Source of the DNA: RPQJ01 sp963698735
Lineage (GTDB): Bacteria; Pseudomonadota; Gammaproteobacteria; Steroidobacterales; Steroidobacteraceae
Assembly (NCBI GenBank): GCA_963698735.1
Contig: CAVOSA010000037.1
Span: 124,001 to 188,000 of the forward strand
Direction: 5' to 3'
DNA length: 64,000 bases
Below are positions 8,329-15,812 of this stretch, in pieces. Position 1 is the first letter of the stretch. Each line of letters opens with the position of its first letter. Both the position numbers and the translations under genes were made by a program. The notes under the pieces were generated by a model. The model saw only the letters and a program-made list of their open reading frames with translations. It was not told the origin of the DNA and searched no databases.

Positions 8329-8808
8329 TTACGGCAACGCCCCAAACCCCGCGTAACCCTCGTCCAGCGTCTTCAACGCCGCGCGCACTTGCGGTGGAAT
8401 CGGCACCGGCCTGCGCGTCTCGCTGTCCACGTATACGTGCACGAAACGACCGATGGCCGCGGGCTCGACGTCCTGGTTGCGAAACAGCCCGATGCGATAA
8501 ACGACGCTTGAGTTGCCGAGCCGCTCGATAGCGAGCCCGGCGTAGACCGTGTCCGGGAAGCTCAGTTCGCTCATGAACCGGCAGCTGGTCTCCGCGACGA
8601 TGCCGATCTGCGGCAACAGCCGCACGTCGCAACCGCTCGCTTCGATCAGGTAGCCGTTCACGGCCGTGTCGAAGTACGAGTAGTAGACGACGTTGTTGAC
8701 GTGACCGTACTGGTCGTTGTCCATCCAGCGTGTCGTGATGGCACGCAGGACGCGAAACTCCTCTCGCCGCTGCGGTAGCCGCGCCTCGTCCGTCATCGGT
8801 GTTGTCAT
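8329..8808 (-). CDS. acyl-CoA thioesterase, 4HBT hot-dog family
   Basis: The 159-residue protein is a single hot-dog domain of the 4-hydroxybenzoyl-CoA thioesterase/FadM/YbgC type, which hydrolyses acyl-CoA thioesters. The signature RWMDNDQYGHVNNVVYY (residues 27-43) contains the catalytic Asp32 and the GHVNN turn. A second conserved block, SCRFMSELSF, lies near residue 78. The start at ATG 8808 is 89 bases from the divergent alcohol dehydrogenase gene, so the two may share a regulatory region. The acyl substrate cannot be told from sequence. Confidence 0.88.
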   Translation of the reverse strand: MTTPMTDEARLPQRREEFRVLRAITTRWMDNDQYGHVNNVVYYSYFDTAVNGYLIEASGCDVRLLPQIGIVAETSCRFMSELSFPDTVYAGLAIERLGNSSVVYRIGLFRNQDVEPAAIGRFVHVYVDSETRRPVPIPPQVRAALKTLDEGYAGFGALP

Positions 8809-8897
8809 GAGTGCCGTACTCCGATGCCGCGCCCTGTCGCCGGCGCACGCATTATTGCAGTGGAGCGGTGCGGCGCGCTTGGGCTACGCTCGGATCC

Positions 8898-10025
8898 ATG
8901 AAAACCAAGGCCGCCGTGCTGCGCGAGCTGGGCCGACCCGGCCCGTATGTCGAATCGAGGCCGCTCGCGATCGAGGAGTTCGACCTCGCGCCACCCGGCC
9001 CGGGCGAGGTGCTCATCCGTGTGCGCGCCGCGGGGCTCTGCCACTCCGACCTTTCGGTGATCGACGGCAACCGGCCGCGGCCGCTGCCGATGGTGCTGGG
9101 ACATGAGATGGCGGGGGTCGTCGAGGAGGTCGGGCATGGCGTCGCCGACCTGCAGCGCGGCGATCACGTCGTGGCCTCGTTCGTGCCGAGCTGCGGCGTG
9201 TGCGGGCCGTGCGTCGCGGGCCGGCCTGCCCTGTGCGAGCCCGGACTCGCGTCGAATACGGCCGGCACGCTGCTCTCTGGCGAGCGCCGGCTGTGCCAGC
9301 ACGGCGAGCCGGTCAATCATCATCTCGGCGTGTCGGGTTTCGCCGAATGGGCAACGGTATCGCGTCGGTCGCTCGTGCGCGTGGATCCGACGCTGCCTTT
9401 CGCGGAAGCCGCGCTGTTCGGCTGCGCAGTGATCACCGGCGTCGGCGCCGTGGTCAACACTGCGGCGATGCCAAAGCATTCGTCGCTGGCCGTGATCGGC
9501 CTCGGCGGCGTTGGGCTTGCGGCATTGCTGGCGGGATGCATGCTCGACTCGAGCCCGATCGTGGCGATCGACCTGCACGAAGCCAAGCTGGCCAAGGCGC
9601 GTGAACTCGGCGCCACGCACGCGTTCAATGCAGCCGACCCCGACTGCGCGGATCGTGTGCGCGAGACGAGCGGCGGGGGCGTGGCCTATGCCTTCGAAAT
9701 GGCCGGATCCGCTCGCGCGCTGGAACTCGCCTATCGCGTCACGCGGCGCGGGGGCACTACGGTGTCGGCCGGACTGCCGCATCCGCAGCAGCAGGTGTCG
9801 TTCTCGCACGTGAGCCTCGTTGCCGAAGAACGTACGCTCAAGGGCAGCTACCTCGGCAGCTGCGTGCCGGAGCGCGACATCCCGCAGTACATCGAGTGGT
9901 ATCGTGCCGGGCGCTTGCCGGTGGACAAGCTGCTGACCGAGCGCATCCGGCTCGACGACATCAACGGCGCGTTCGACCGGCTCGCCGCGGGCGTGTCGAT
10001 CCGGCAGGTGATCGAAATTGGGTGA
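8898..10025 (+). CDS. zinc-dependent alcohol dehydrogenase
   Basis: This 375-residue medium-chain dehydrogenase has catalytic zinc ligands Cys48 (GLCHSD), His69/Glu70 (GHEMAG) and a Cys near 176 (LFGCAV). The four structural zinc cysteines are C99, C102, C105 and C113. A Rossmann dinucleotide site follows (VIGLGGVGLAALL, near residue 200). The full zinc set and an extra loop after residue 115 put it with class I/III-like enzymes rather than quinone reductases. Substrate is unknown. ATG 8898 gives the conserved start; the frame is open to 8811 without similarity. The stop overlaps the next gene by 8 bases. Confidence 0.9.
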   Translation: MKTKAAVLRELGRPGPYVESRPLAIEEFDLAPPGPGEVLIRVRAAGLCHSDLSVIDGNRPRPLPMVLGHEMAGVVEEVGHGVADLQRGDHVVASFVPSCGVCGPCVAGRPALCEPGLASNTAGTLLSGERRLCQHGEPVNHHLGVSGFAEWATVSRRSLVRVDPTLPFAEAALFGCAVITGVGAVVNTAAMPKHSSLAVIGLGGVGLAALLAGCMLDSSPIVAIDLHEAKLAKARELGATHAFNAADPDCADRVRETSGGGVAYAFEMAGSARALELAYRVTRRGGTTVSAGLPHPQQQVSFSHVSLVAEERTLKGSYLGSCVPERDIPQYIEWYRAGRLPVDKLLTERIRLDDINGAFDRLAAGVSIRQVIEIG

Positions 10026-10551
10026 GGTACGCCGGCTGGTCGATTTCGACGACGCAGCCGATTTTGCGGCGTGGCAGCCGATCGACGACGTGGTGATGGG
10101 TGGCGTGTCGCGCAGCACGTTCAAGCAGGCGTCGCATGGCATCGCCAGCTTCAGCGGCCTGGTCTCTCTCGATTACGGCGGCGGCTTCGCGTCGGTGCGC
10201 ACGAAACCGCAGGCGTGGGCAACGGGCGGCGCGGAATCCTTCATGCTGCGCTGTCGTGGCGATGGCCGACAGTACAAGTTCACGGTGCGCGCGGACGACG
10301 GTTTCGACGGCGTGCAGTACCAGGGACGCTTCGCTCCGCCAAGGAGCGAATGGACGACGGTCGTCATCCCGGTGACGGAGTTCGCCGCGAGCTTTCGCGG
10401 GCGCCCGGTGCCCGGTGCGCAGCCGCTCGATCCCGCGCATGTCCGCCAGCTCGGGCTGATGATCAGTGACAAGCAGGCGGGGCCGTTCGAATTGCTGGTG
10501 GACTGGATCGACGTTGCCCTCACCCGGGCTGCGCCCGACCTCTCCCGCTGA
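10018..10551 (+). CDS. CIA30 / NADH:ubiquinone oxidoreductase intermediate-associated-like protein
   Basis: The 177-residue protein is one CIA30 domain. The typical motif DDVVMGGVSRSTF lies at residues 23-35, SLDYGGGFASVRT near 50, and a jelly-roll-like strand pattern ends in FELLVDWIDVAL. Eukaryotic CIA30 (NDUFAF1) helps assemble complex I; bacterial members are uncharacterised, so a role in respiration is not shown. The start is TTG 10018, inside the end of the alcohol dehydrogenase gene, preceded by AGGTGA. The last dozen codons lie inside a dispersed palindromic repeat, so the C-terminal tail may be a by-product of that insertion. Confidence 0.78.
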   Translation: MGEVRRLVDFDDAADFAAWQPIDDVVMGGVSRSTFKQASHGIASFSGLVSLDYGGGFASVRTKPQAWATGGAESFMLRCRGDGRQYKFTVRADDGFDGVQYQGRFAPPRSEWTTVVIPVTEFAASFRGRPVPGAQPLDPAHVRQLGLMISDKQAGPFELLVDWIDVALTRAAPDLSR

Positions 10552-10568
10552 CCGGGGAGAGGTGAGGA
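10517..10568. repeat. dispersed GC-rich palindrome (REP-like), probable bidirectional terminator
   Basis: Nested inverted repeat: CCTCTCCC at 10539-10546 pairs with GGGGAGAGG at 10554-10562, and outer CCCTCACC (from 10517) pairs with GGTGAGG ending at 10567. It sits between two convergent genes and overlaps the end of the CIA30-like gene. The same CCCTCACCC / CCTCTCCC / GGGAGAGG pattern recurs at 53.4 kb, which marks it as a dispersed element. Confidence 0.65.
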
Positions 10569-10573
10569 GAAGA

Positions 10574-12229
10574 TCAGAAGCGGACCTTGGTCTCGACGAC
10601 GAGCTGCACGCTGTCGATGTCGTCGCCGCCGTCGAGCGGAAACGCCAGGTCGATATGGATGACGTTGCCGAACGCCGAGCGGCTGGAGCCGAGTCGCACG
10701 CCGATACCGACGTCCTTCAACAGCCCATCGCTCGTCGCGCCGGTGACGTCCGTGCCCCACGTGCGCCCCATGTCGAAGAACGCGGCGCCGGCCACGTGGA
10801 ACAGCCGGAACGGGTACCAGTCCGTGTAGTAGCGCTCCTCGAGCGTCAGCAGCGCACGTGACGTGCCGGCCTGGTAGCGCAGCGGATAGCCGCGCAGGCC
10901 CTCCTCGCCGCCGAGCAGCAACTGCTGGTCCGCGTCGAGCTCCTCGGTCACGGTGCCGTTGACCGTCGCAAAGAACTTGGTTTTCTCGGAGGTGCGGGCG
11001 TAGTAGCGCGCCTCGGCTGAGAGAATGGCGTTGCGCAGTCCCTCGTTTTCGACGCGACCTGACGCGATCGTGGTGACGAACATGGAGCGCTCGCGCCCGA
11101 AATCCCAGCCGTTTTGTGCGTAGGCGCTCAGCATCAGCGCGTCGCGATCGGATCCAAGCGATTCCGACGCGTAACCAATGCGTCCGCCGGCCCGCAACCC
11201 GAGCAGCACATCCTCCGTGCGCTCGATCTGGTCCTGGTTCGTGCGCTCCTGGTACACGTCCTCGACCACGTCGAACCCCAGCCACGGATAGACGAGTTCG
11301 ATGTCCTCCGGCAGCGGCCCGCCGAGGGACGAGCCCTCGACTTCGGCGAACTGCTTCTGGCGATAGGTCGCGCCTGCGGTCCACCGCCGGACCCAGCCGT
11401 TGGTCCAGCCTTGCGACCAGCCGCCGTAGGCTTCCGCAAACTGTTCGTCCTGCTCGTACTCGCCGACGTTCTCGCCGTAGGCGTAGCGCGGCTCGTTGCG
11501 AATCGAGTCGTAGAGGTACACGCCGCCGGCGTTCTTCGTGTCGAGCGAAAAGAATGGACGGTCGACGCGGATCGCCTTGGTGCTGCCGTCGTCGGCGTCG
11601 CTGTAGACCAGCCCGAGCCGCGTCCACGTCGAGTGGAAATGCGGGTCGAAGAACTCGAAGTTGAGCGATTCGCGATCGACGTCGTTGTCCCAGCCGAAGG
11701 ACAGCCGCTGCCCGTTGCCGAGCAAATTCTTCTCCTCGAGCTCGATGGACGACGTGTTCGCGCCGCCCTGGCGGCTGAAATTGATGCCTGGGTTCAGTGT
11801 CCACGTGTCGCGCGTGCGGACTTCAAGGTCGACGGTCTGGCCGTCGTAGGCGATCGGGCGAATCCAGGCATCGTACAGGTAGTCGTTGGCGCGCAGGATG
11901 CGCTCGGTCTCCTGCACCACGCGGTCCACGTACGGCTCTCCGGTCTTGAAGAGCAGCTGGCGCCGGATAACGGGCTGTCGCGTGTTGATGTGCAGCCGGT
12001 TGGCTGTACGGTAGAGCCACTTGTCTTCCGACGGAATCGACGGATCGAAGATGTCGCCGATGATGACGCGGATCTCGCCGATAGTCGCTCCAGCCGCCTC
12101 GAGTTCGGGACCGGACGGGATCCCGGCCGGCCAGGCGTGCATGACTTCCTTTTCCGCACGCGCCGGCGGCGCAGCAAGGGCCACCAGCAGCAGGAGCGGG
12201 AGTGCGCGGCGGCGAGACAGGACTCTCAG
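10574..12229 (-). CDS. Omp85/BamA-TamA-type outer membrane beta-barrel protein, probable CTG start
   Basis: The protein has a POTRA-like N-terminal region (about residues 50-130, ending GQTVDLEVRTRDTWTL) and a long antiparallel strand-rich barrel. It contains the Omp85 loop-6-like GEEGLRGYPLRYQ near residue 437 and ends in Phe (ETKVRF), the usual barrel-assembly signal. Omp85 proteins insert proteins or lipids into the outer membrane or export across it. The only standard start, GTG 12184, leaves a signal peptide without its basic part. Fifteen codons upstream, CTG 12229 overlaps the qor stop as CTGA and gives a full signal peptide: three Arg, a Leu-rich core, then ARA before EKE. That start (551 residues) is preferred. 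Confidence 0.82.
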   Translation of the reverse strand: MRVLSRRRALPLLLLVALAAPPARAEKEVMHAWPAGIPSGPELEAAGATIGEIRVIIGDIFDPSIPSEDKWLYRTANRLHINTRQPVIRRQLLFKTGEPYVDRVVQETERILRANDYLYDAWIRPIAYDGQTVDLEVRTRDTWTLNPGINFSRQGGANTSSIELEEKNLLGNGQRLSFGWDNDVDRESLNFEFFDPHFHSTWTRLGLVYSDADDGSTKAIRVDRPFFSLDTKNAGGVYLYDSIRNEPRYAYGENVGEYEQDEQFAEAYGGWSQGWTNGWVRRWTAGATYRQKQFAEVEGSSLGGPLPEDIELVYPWLGFDVVEDVYQERTNQDQIERTEDVLLGLRAGGRIGYASESLGSDRDALMLSAYAQNGWDFGRERSMFVTTIASGRVENEGLRNAILSAEARYYARTSEKTKFFATVNGTVTEELDADQQLLLGGEEGLRGYPLRYQAGTSRALLTLEERYYTDWYPFRLFHVAGAAFFDMGRTWGTDVTGATSDGLLKDVGIGVRLGSSRSAFGNVIHIDLAFPLDGGDDIDSVQLVVETKVRF

Positions 12230-13200
12230 GGCAGCAGTACCGTGGAGCCGATCGTGCGCCGGTCCTGCAGGTCGCGATGCGCCTGCTGCACGTCGCGCAT
12301 CGGATACGTCTGTCCGATCTCGATGCGCACGATGCCGCGTCCGATCACGTCGAAGAGCTCCGCAGCCGACCGCAGCAGGTCCGCGCGCTTCGACACGTAC
12401 GAAAACAGCACGGGTCGCGTGAGGAACAGCGAGCCACGGCGAGCGAGTTCCAGCGGCGCAATGGGCGGCACGGGTCCTGACGCATTGCCGTAGGTGACCA
12501 TGAGTCCGAGCGGGCGCAGGGAATCAAGCGAAGCGAAGAACGTGTCCTTGCCGACGGAGTCGTAGACGACGTGGGCGCCCTGCCCGCCCGAGAGCTCCTT
12601 CACGCGCGCCGCGAGATCGTCGCGTCCCTGGATCAGTAGGTCGCGGCAGCCCATCGCGCGCACGGTGACCGCCTTGGCATCGCTGCCGACCACGGCGATC
12701 ACCTTCGCGCCGAGGTGCAGCGCCCACTGCACGAGGATGCTGCCGACACCGCCCGCAGCAGCATGCACGACGACGACCGTGCCCTTGCGCACCTTGTACG
12801 TCCGGCGCAGCAGGACTTGTGCCGTCATCCCCTTGAGCAGGGCCGCGGCTGCGAGCCGGTCACTGACGCCCTCGGGCACCGGGACAAGGTGGGTGGCGGG
12901 CATCACCCGCTCGTCTGTGTAAGCACCCGGCGCCGGTGAGGCGTATGCAACGCGATCGCCCACCTTGATGTCGCGCACGCCGGGGCCGACGGCCTCGACC
13001 ACGCCGGCGGCTTCGCGACCAAGCCCGGTCGGCAGTTGCCCGCCGTAAAGTCCGGTGCGTTCGTAGATGTCGATGAAATTGAGTCCGACGGCTGTTTGCC
13101 GGACCAGCACCTCGCCACGACCGGGTGCCTGCGACTCGACGGCTTCCCAGCGCATCGCTTCGGGTCCGCCGTAAGCGTGGATTCGAATGGCATGGGGCAT
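12226..13200 (-). CDS. qor: NADPH:quinone oxidoreductase, zeta-crystallin type
   Basis: The 324-residue medium-chain oxidoreductase lacks zinc ligands and has the quinone oxidoreductase pattern. GLNFIDIYERTGLY lies at residues 39-52, GREAAGVVEAVGPGV follows, and VVVHAAAGGVGSILVQWALH near residue 140 forms the NADPH-binding turn. Enzymes of this group reduce quinones with one electron or reduce enals and enones. ATG 13200 gives the standard N-terminus (HAIRIHAYGGPEAM). It probably heads a two-gene transcript with the Omp85-type gene, which it overlaps by 4 bases. Confidence 0.93.
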   Translation of the reverse strand: MPHAIRIHAYGGPEAMRWEAVESQAPGRGEVLVRQTAVGLNFIDIYERTGLYGGQLPTGLGREAAGVVEAVGPGVRDIKVGDRVAYASPAPGAYTDERVMPATHLVPVPEGVSDRLAAAALLKGMTAQVLLRRTYKVRKGTVVVVHAAAGGVGSILVQWALHLGAKVIAVVGSDAKAVTVRAMGCRDLLIQGRDDLAARVKELSGGQGAHVVYDSVGKDTFFASLDSLRPLGLMVTYGNASGPVPPIAPLELARRGSLFLTRPVLFSYVSKRADLLRSAAELFDVIGRGIVRIEIGQTYPMRDVQQAHRDLQDRRTIGSTVLLP

Positions 13201-13332
13201 GGATACACCGCGCGTGCTGGAATGAGGCTCAGATGATGACCGCCAGCCTGCCCGTCAGGAAGTAGATTTTCCCGCAGGCGTGTCACCCCTGGCGTTAGAC
13301 GCCGCCGGCCGCGGGAATCAATCGCGCCTGCG

Positions 13333-13710
13333 TCAGGACGGCGGCAGCGGAGCGTCGGCGATGACGAGATCGGCCACGGGATGGCCATCGACGAGATGGG
13401 ACTGCACGATCCGCTCGAGATTCTGGGGCGTGCATTTCCGATACCACGTGCCGTCCGGATAGATGACGGCAATCGGCCCGTCCACGCAGACGCGCAGGCA
13501 ATGCGCCTTGGTGCGCATCACGCCGCCGTCGACGTCGTGCAGGCCCAGTTCCTTGAGCCGGCGCTTGAGGAAGTCCCAGCTCTCCTCAGAGCGCGCGACG
13601 GTCGCGCACTTGCCGCCCGCCACACACAGAAAGATGTGCCTGCGCTGGCTGTCGAGGTGCAGCCTGGCAACGGCGCTGGAGAGCGCCTCTTCGAGCGATG
13701 GTTCGGACAT
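13333..13710 (-). CDS. thioredoxin-like [2Fe-2S] ferredoxin
   Basis: The 125-residue protein has the fold and cysteine spacing of Shethna/NuoE-like ferredoxins. Cys29 and Cys35 lie in the first loop (FLCVAGGKC), and Cys71 and Cys75 in CLRVCVDGP; Cys93 is extra. The motif IYPDGTWYRKCTP is typical of the small (2Fe-2S) ferredoxins found alone in proteobacteria. Electron partners are not identified. The ferredoxin reductase-like flavoprotein at 14.5 kb is a possible partner by proximity only. It is on the same strand as glnB, 67 bases downstream of it. Confidence 0.88.
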   Translation of the reverse strand: MSEPSLEEALSSAVARLHLDSQRRHIFLCVAGGKCATVARSEESWDFLKRRLKELGLHDVDGGVMRTKAHCLRVCVDGPIAVIYPDGTWYRKCTPQNLERIVQSHLVDGHPVADLVIADAPLPPS

Positions 13711-13777
13711 GGCAGCCTCGGTTCCGGCGGTGCGGAACCGATGCTACCGCGCGGCCGGATGCCGCGTCACACAGCCA

Positions 13778-14116
13778 TCACAGGGCTTGGTCGTCGGCCT
13801 CGCCGGTACGGATGCGAATGGCGCGCTCGAGGTCGGAGATGAAGATCTTGCCGTCGCCCACCTTACCGGTGCGCGCCGCGGCGACGATCGCCTCAACGAC
13901 CTGGTCCACCAGCGATTCCTTGACCGCGACTTCGATGCGCGTCTTCGGCACGAAATCGACGACATACTCGGCGCCGCGGTACAGCTCGGTGTGACCGCGC
14001 TGGCGCCCGAAGCCCTTCACTTCAGTGACCGTCATGCCGGACACGCCGAGTTCGGACAGGGCGGCGCGGACGTCGTCCAGCTTGAAGGGTTTGATGATTG
14101 CGCTGATCAGCTTCAT
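13778..14116 (-). CDS. glnB: nitrogen regulatory protein P-II
   Basis: P-II is the trimeric sensor of 2-oxoglutarate, ATP/ADP and, through uridylylation, glutamine. It controls glutamine synthetase adenylylation and NtrB/C. From ATG 14116 the protein is exactly 112 residues, with the uridylylation site Tyr51 in the T-loop (HTELYRGAEYVVDF) and the C-terminal signature near TGKVGDGKIF. An upstream in-frame ATG at 14146 exists, but GGAG sits 10 bases before 14116. No amtB or glnA is adjacent, so it is the GlnB rather than the AmtB-linked GlnK arrangement. Confidence 0.95.
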   Translation of the reverse strand: MKLISAIIKPFKLDDVRAALSELGVSGMTVTEVKGFGRQRGHTELYRGAEYVVDFVPKTRIEVAVKESLVDQVVEAIVAAARTGKVGDGKIFISDLERAIRIRTGEADDQAL

Positions 14117-14492
14117 GGGCTCGGGCTCCTCGGTTCTCGTGTTCATTGTCAGGCGGCCGGTCGACGTTCCACGCCCGTGGAAACCGAAACGACCCTCACC
14201 GCGCCGCCTCCCCCGCTGGGGACCTCGGACTGCTTATGCAGAATCCGTGCCTACCACGAGGCAAGCCGAATTCTCCGGCATCTCATCGTTGCCGCGCACC
14301 ACCTTGGAGCGACGGCCTGTCCGCCTGCTCATGGCTGGTGCGGCAAGGATAGCCACGCGCAACGCGCGGCGCATCATCCAGTCGTCCAGGGGCGCGCCCT
14401 TGGTCGCACGCGTCCCGCCAGCGAGCACCGGCTCCCCCGGCTTTGTTGCTTTGCGGCATCATAGGTCATCAGCAGGGTCCGTAGAGGTTGGC
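14117..14492. other. intergenic region between glnB and the flavoprotein gene
   Basis: This is the longest gene-free stretch of the window. It should hold divergent promoters for glnB and the flavoprotein gene, but I find no convincing -10/-35 pair, no -24/-12 sigma54 element and no NtrC-type palindrome. A 64-codon frame on the minus strand (14234-14428) has mixed codon use and no recognisable motif; I treat it as unsupported. No tRNA or stable RNA fold was recognised. Confidence 0.5.
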
Positions 14493-15710
14493 ATGACGGA
14501 ACAGACGGTCGTGATCGTCGGCGCGAGCCACGCGGCGGTGCAGGCGATCGACACGCTGCGCCGTGAGGGACACACCGGGCGCATCGTCCTGGTCGGCGAC
14601 GAGCCCTATCTGCCGTACAACCGGCCGCCCCTCTCGAAGAAGTACCTGTCGGGCGAGATGGAGCGCGAACGGCTGCTGCTGCGCAGCGCCCAGTTCTACG
14701 AGCAGGCGCACGTGGACGTGAAACTCGGCCTGCGGGTCACGGCGATCGATCGCACGGACCAGCGCCTGCGCCTGAGCGACGGCACCGAACTGCGCTACGA
14801 CAAGCTGATCCTGTGCCTCGGCAGCCGCAACCGCCTGCTGGAGGTGCCGGGCTACGACCTCAAGGGCATTCACTACCTGCGCACGATTGCCGACGTGGAC
14901 GGGATCCGGGCGGAGCTCGGTGCCGCGAAGAATCTCGTGGTCGTGGGCGCGGGTTACATCGGGCTCGAGGCCGCTGCCTCGGCACGGCAACTGGGGCTCG
15001 AGGTCACGGTGCTCGAGATGGCGGACCGCCCGCTCAATCGCGTCACGGCGCCCGAGATGTCCTCGTTCTACATGCGCCGTCACGCGCAGGAAGGCGTACA
15101 CGTCCTGTGCGGCATGTCGGTGACTTCGTTCGCGGGTAATGCATACGGCCGGGTGACCGGCGTGGTCTGCGGCGAGCGTGAGTTCGCGGCGGACTTCGTC
15201 ATCGTCGGAGTGGGCATCCTGCCCGAGACGCCGCTGGCAGCAGCAGCTGGACTGCGTTGCGAAAACGGCATCTGGGTGGACGAGCAGTGCCAGACGTCCG
15301 ACCCGAACATTTACGCGGCAGGCGACTGCACGTTCCACCAAAGCGTGCGCTATGGGCGTCGCCTGCGGCTCGAGTCGGTGGACAACGCCGTCGAGCAAGC
15401 CAGGACCGCCGCGTCGAATATCTGCGGCAAGGCGGCCGTACACGCACACGTGCCCTGGTTCTGGTCGGACCAGTACGACCTGAAGCTGCAGATCGCCGGA
15501 CTGTCCCAGGGCTACGACCAGACGGTCCTGCGCGGCGATCCGGACACCAGCAAGTTCGCGCTCTATTACTTTGCGCAGGGTGAACTGATCGCGGTCGACG
15601 CGATCAACAGCCCCAAGGACTTCATGACCGGCAAGAAGTGGATCGCCGAGAGGAAGCATCCGGATCCCGTGAAACTTGCGGACCTGACGGTCGACCTCAA
15701 GACGCTCTGA
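14493..15710 (+). CDS. FAD-dependent oxidoreductase, ferredoxin/rubredoxin reductase type
   Basis: The 405-residue flavoprotein has two Rossmann domains: FAD-binding VVIVGASHAAVQAIDTLR at residues 5-22 and NAD-binding VVVGAGYIGLEAAASARQLG near 151-170. YAAGDC (near 278) binds the FAD ribityl chain, and a C-terminal reductase domain follows. PYNRPPLSKKYL near residue 42 is typical of rhodocoxin/putidaredoxin/terpredoxin reductases, which pass electrons from NAD(P)H to a small iron-sulfur partner for P450s or dioxygenases. No P450 or oxygenase is adjacent. ATG 14493 has an AGAGG upstream; the frame is open to 14025 without similarity. Confidence 0.87.
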   Translation: MTEQTVVIVGASHAAVQAIDTLRREGHTGRIVLVGDEPYLPYNRPPLSKKYLSGEMERERLLLRSAQFYEQAHVDVKLGLRVTAIDRTDQRLRLSDGTELRYDKLILCLGSRNRLLEVPGYDLKGIHYLRTIADVDGIRAELGAAKNLVVVGAGYIGLEAAASARQLGLEVTVLEMADRPLNRVTAPEMSSFYMRRHAQEGVHVLCGMSVTSFAGNAYGRVTGVVCGEREFAADFVIVGVGILPETPLAAAAGLRCENGIWVDEQCQTSDPNIYAAGDCTFHQSVRYGRRLRLESVDNAVEQARTAASNICGKAAVHAHVPWFWSDQYDLKLQIAGLSQGYDQTVLRGDPDTSKFALYYFAQGELIAVDAINSPKDFMTGKKWIAERKHPDPVKLADLTVDLKTL

Positions 15711-15812
15711 CCCGCGGTTTGCGTCAGCCCGAACTTGCGGGAAGACCCCCTTCAAGGTACTTTCGGCCGACTTTTTGCAGTGCGGTAAGACCGTGCATCC
15801 GGGGAGAATTTC

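Noticed and set aside
14234..14428. A 64-codon minus-strand gene in the glnB-flavoprotein gap
   Set aside because: Mixed third-position base use, no ribosome binding site and no motif. Possible but unsupported.
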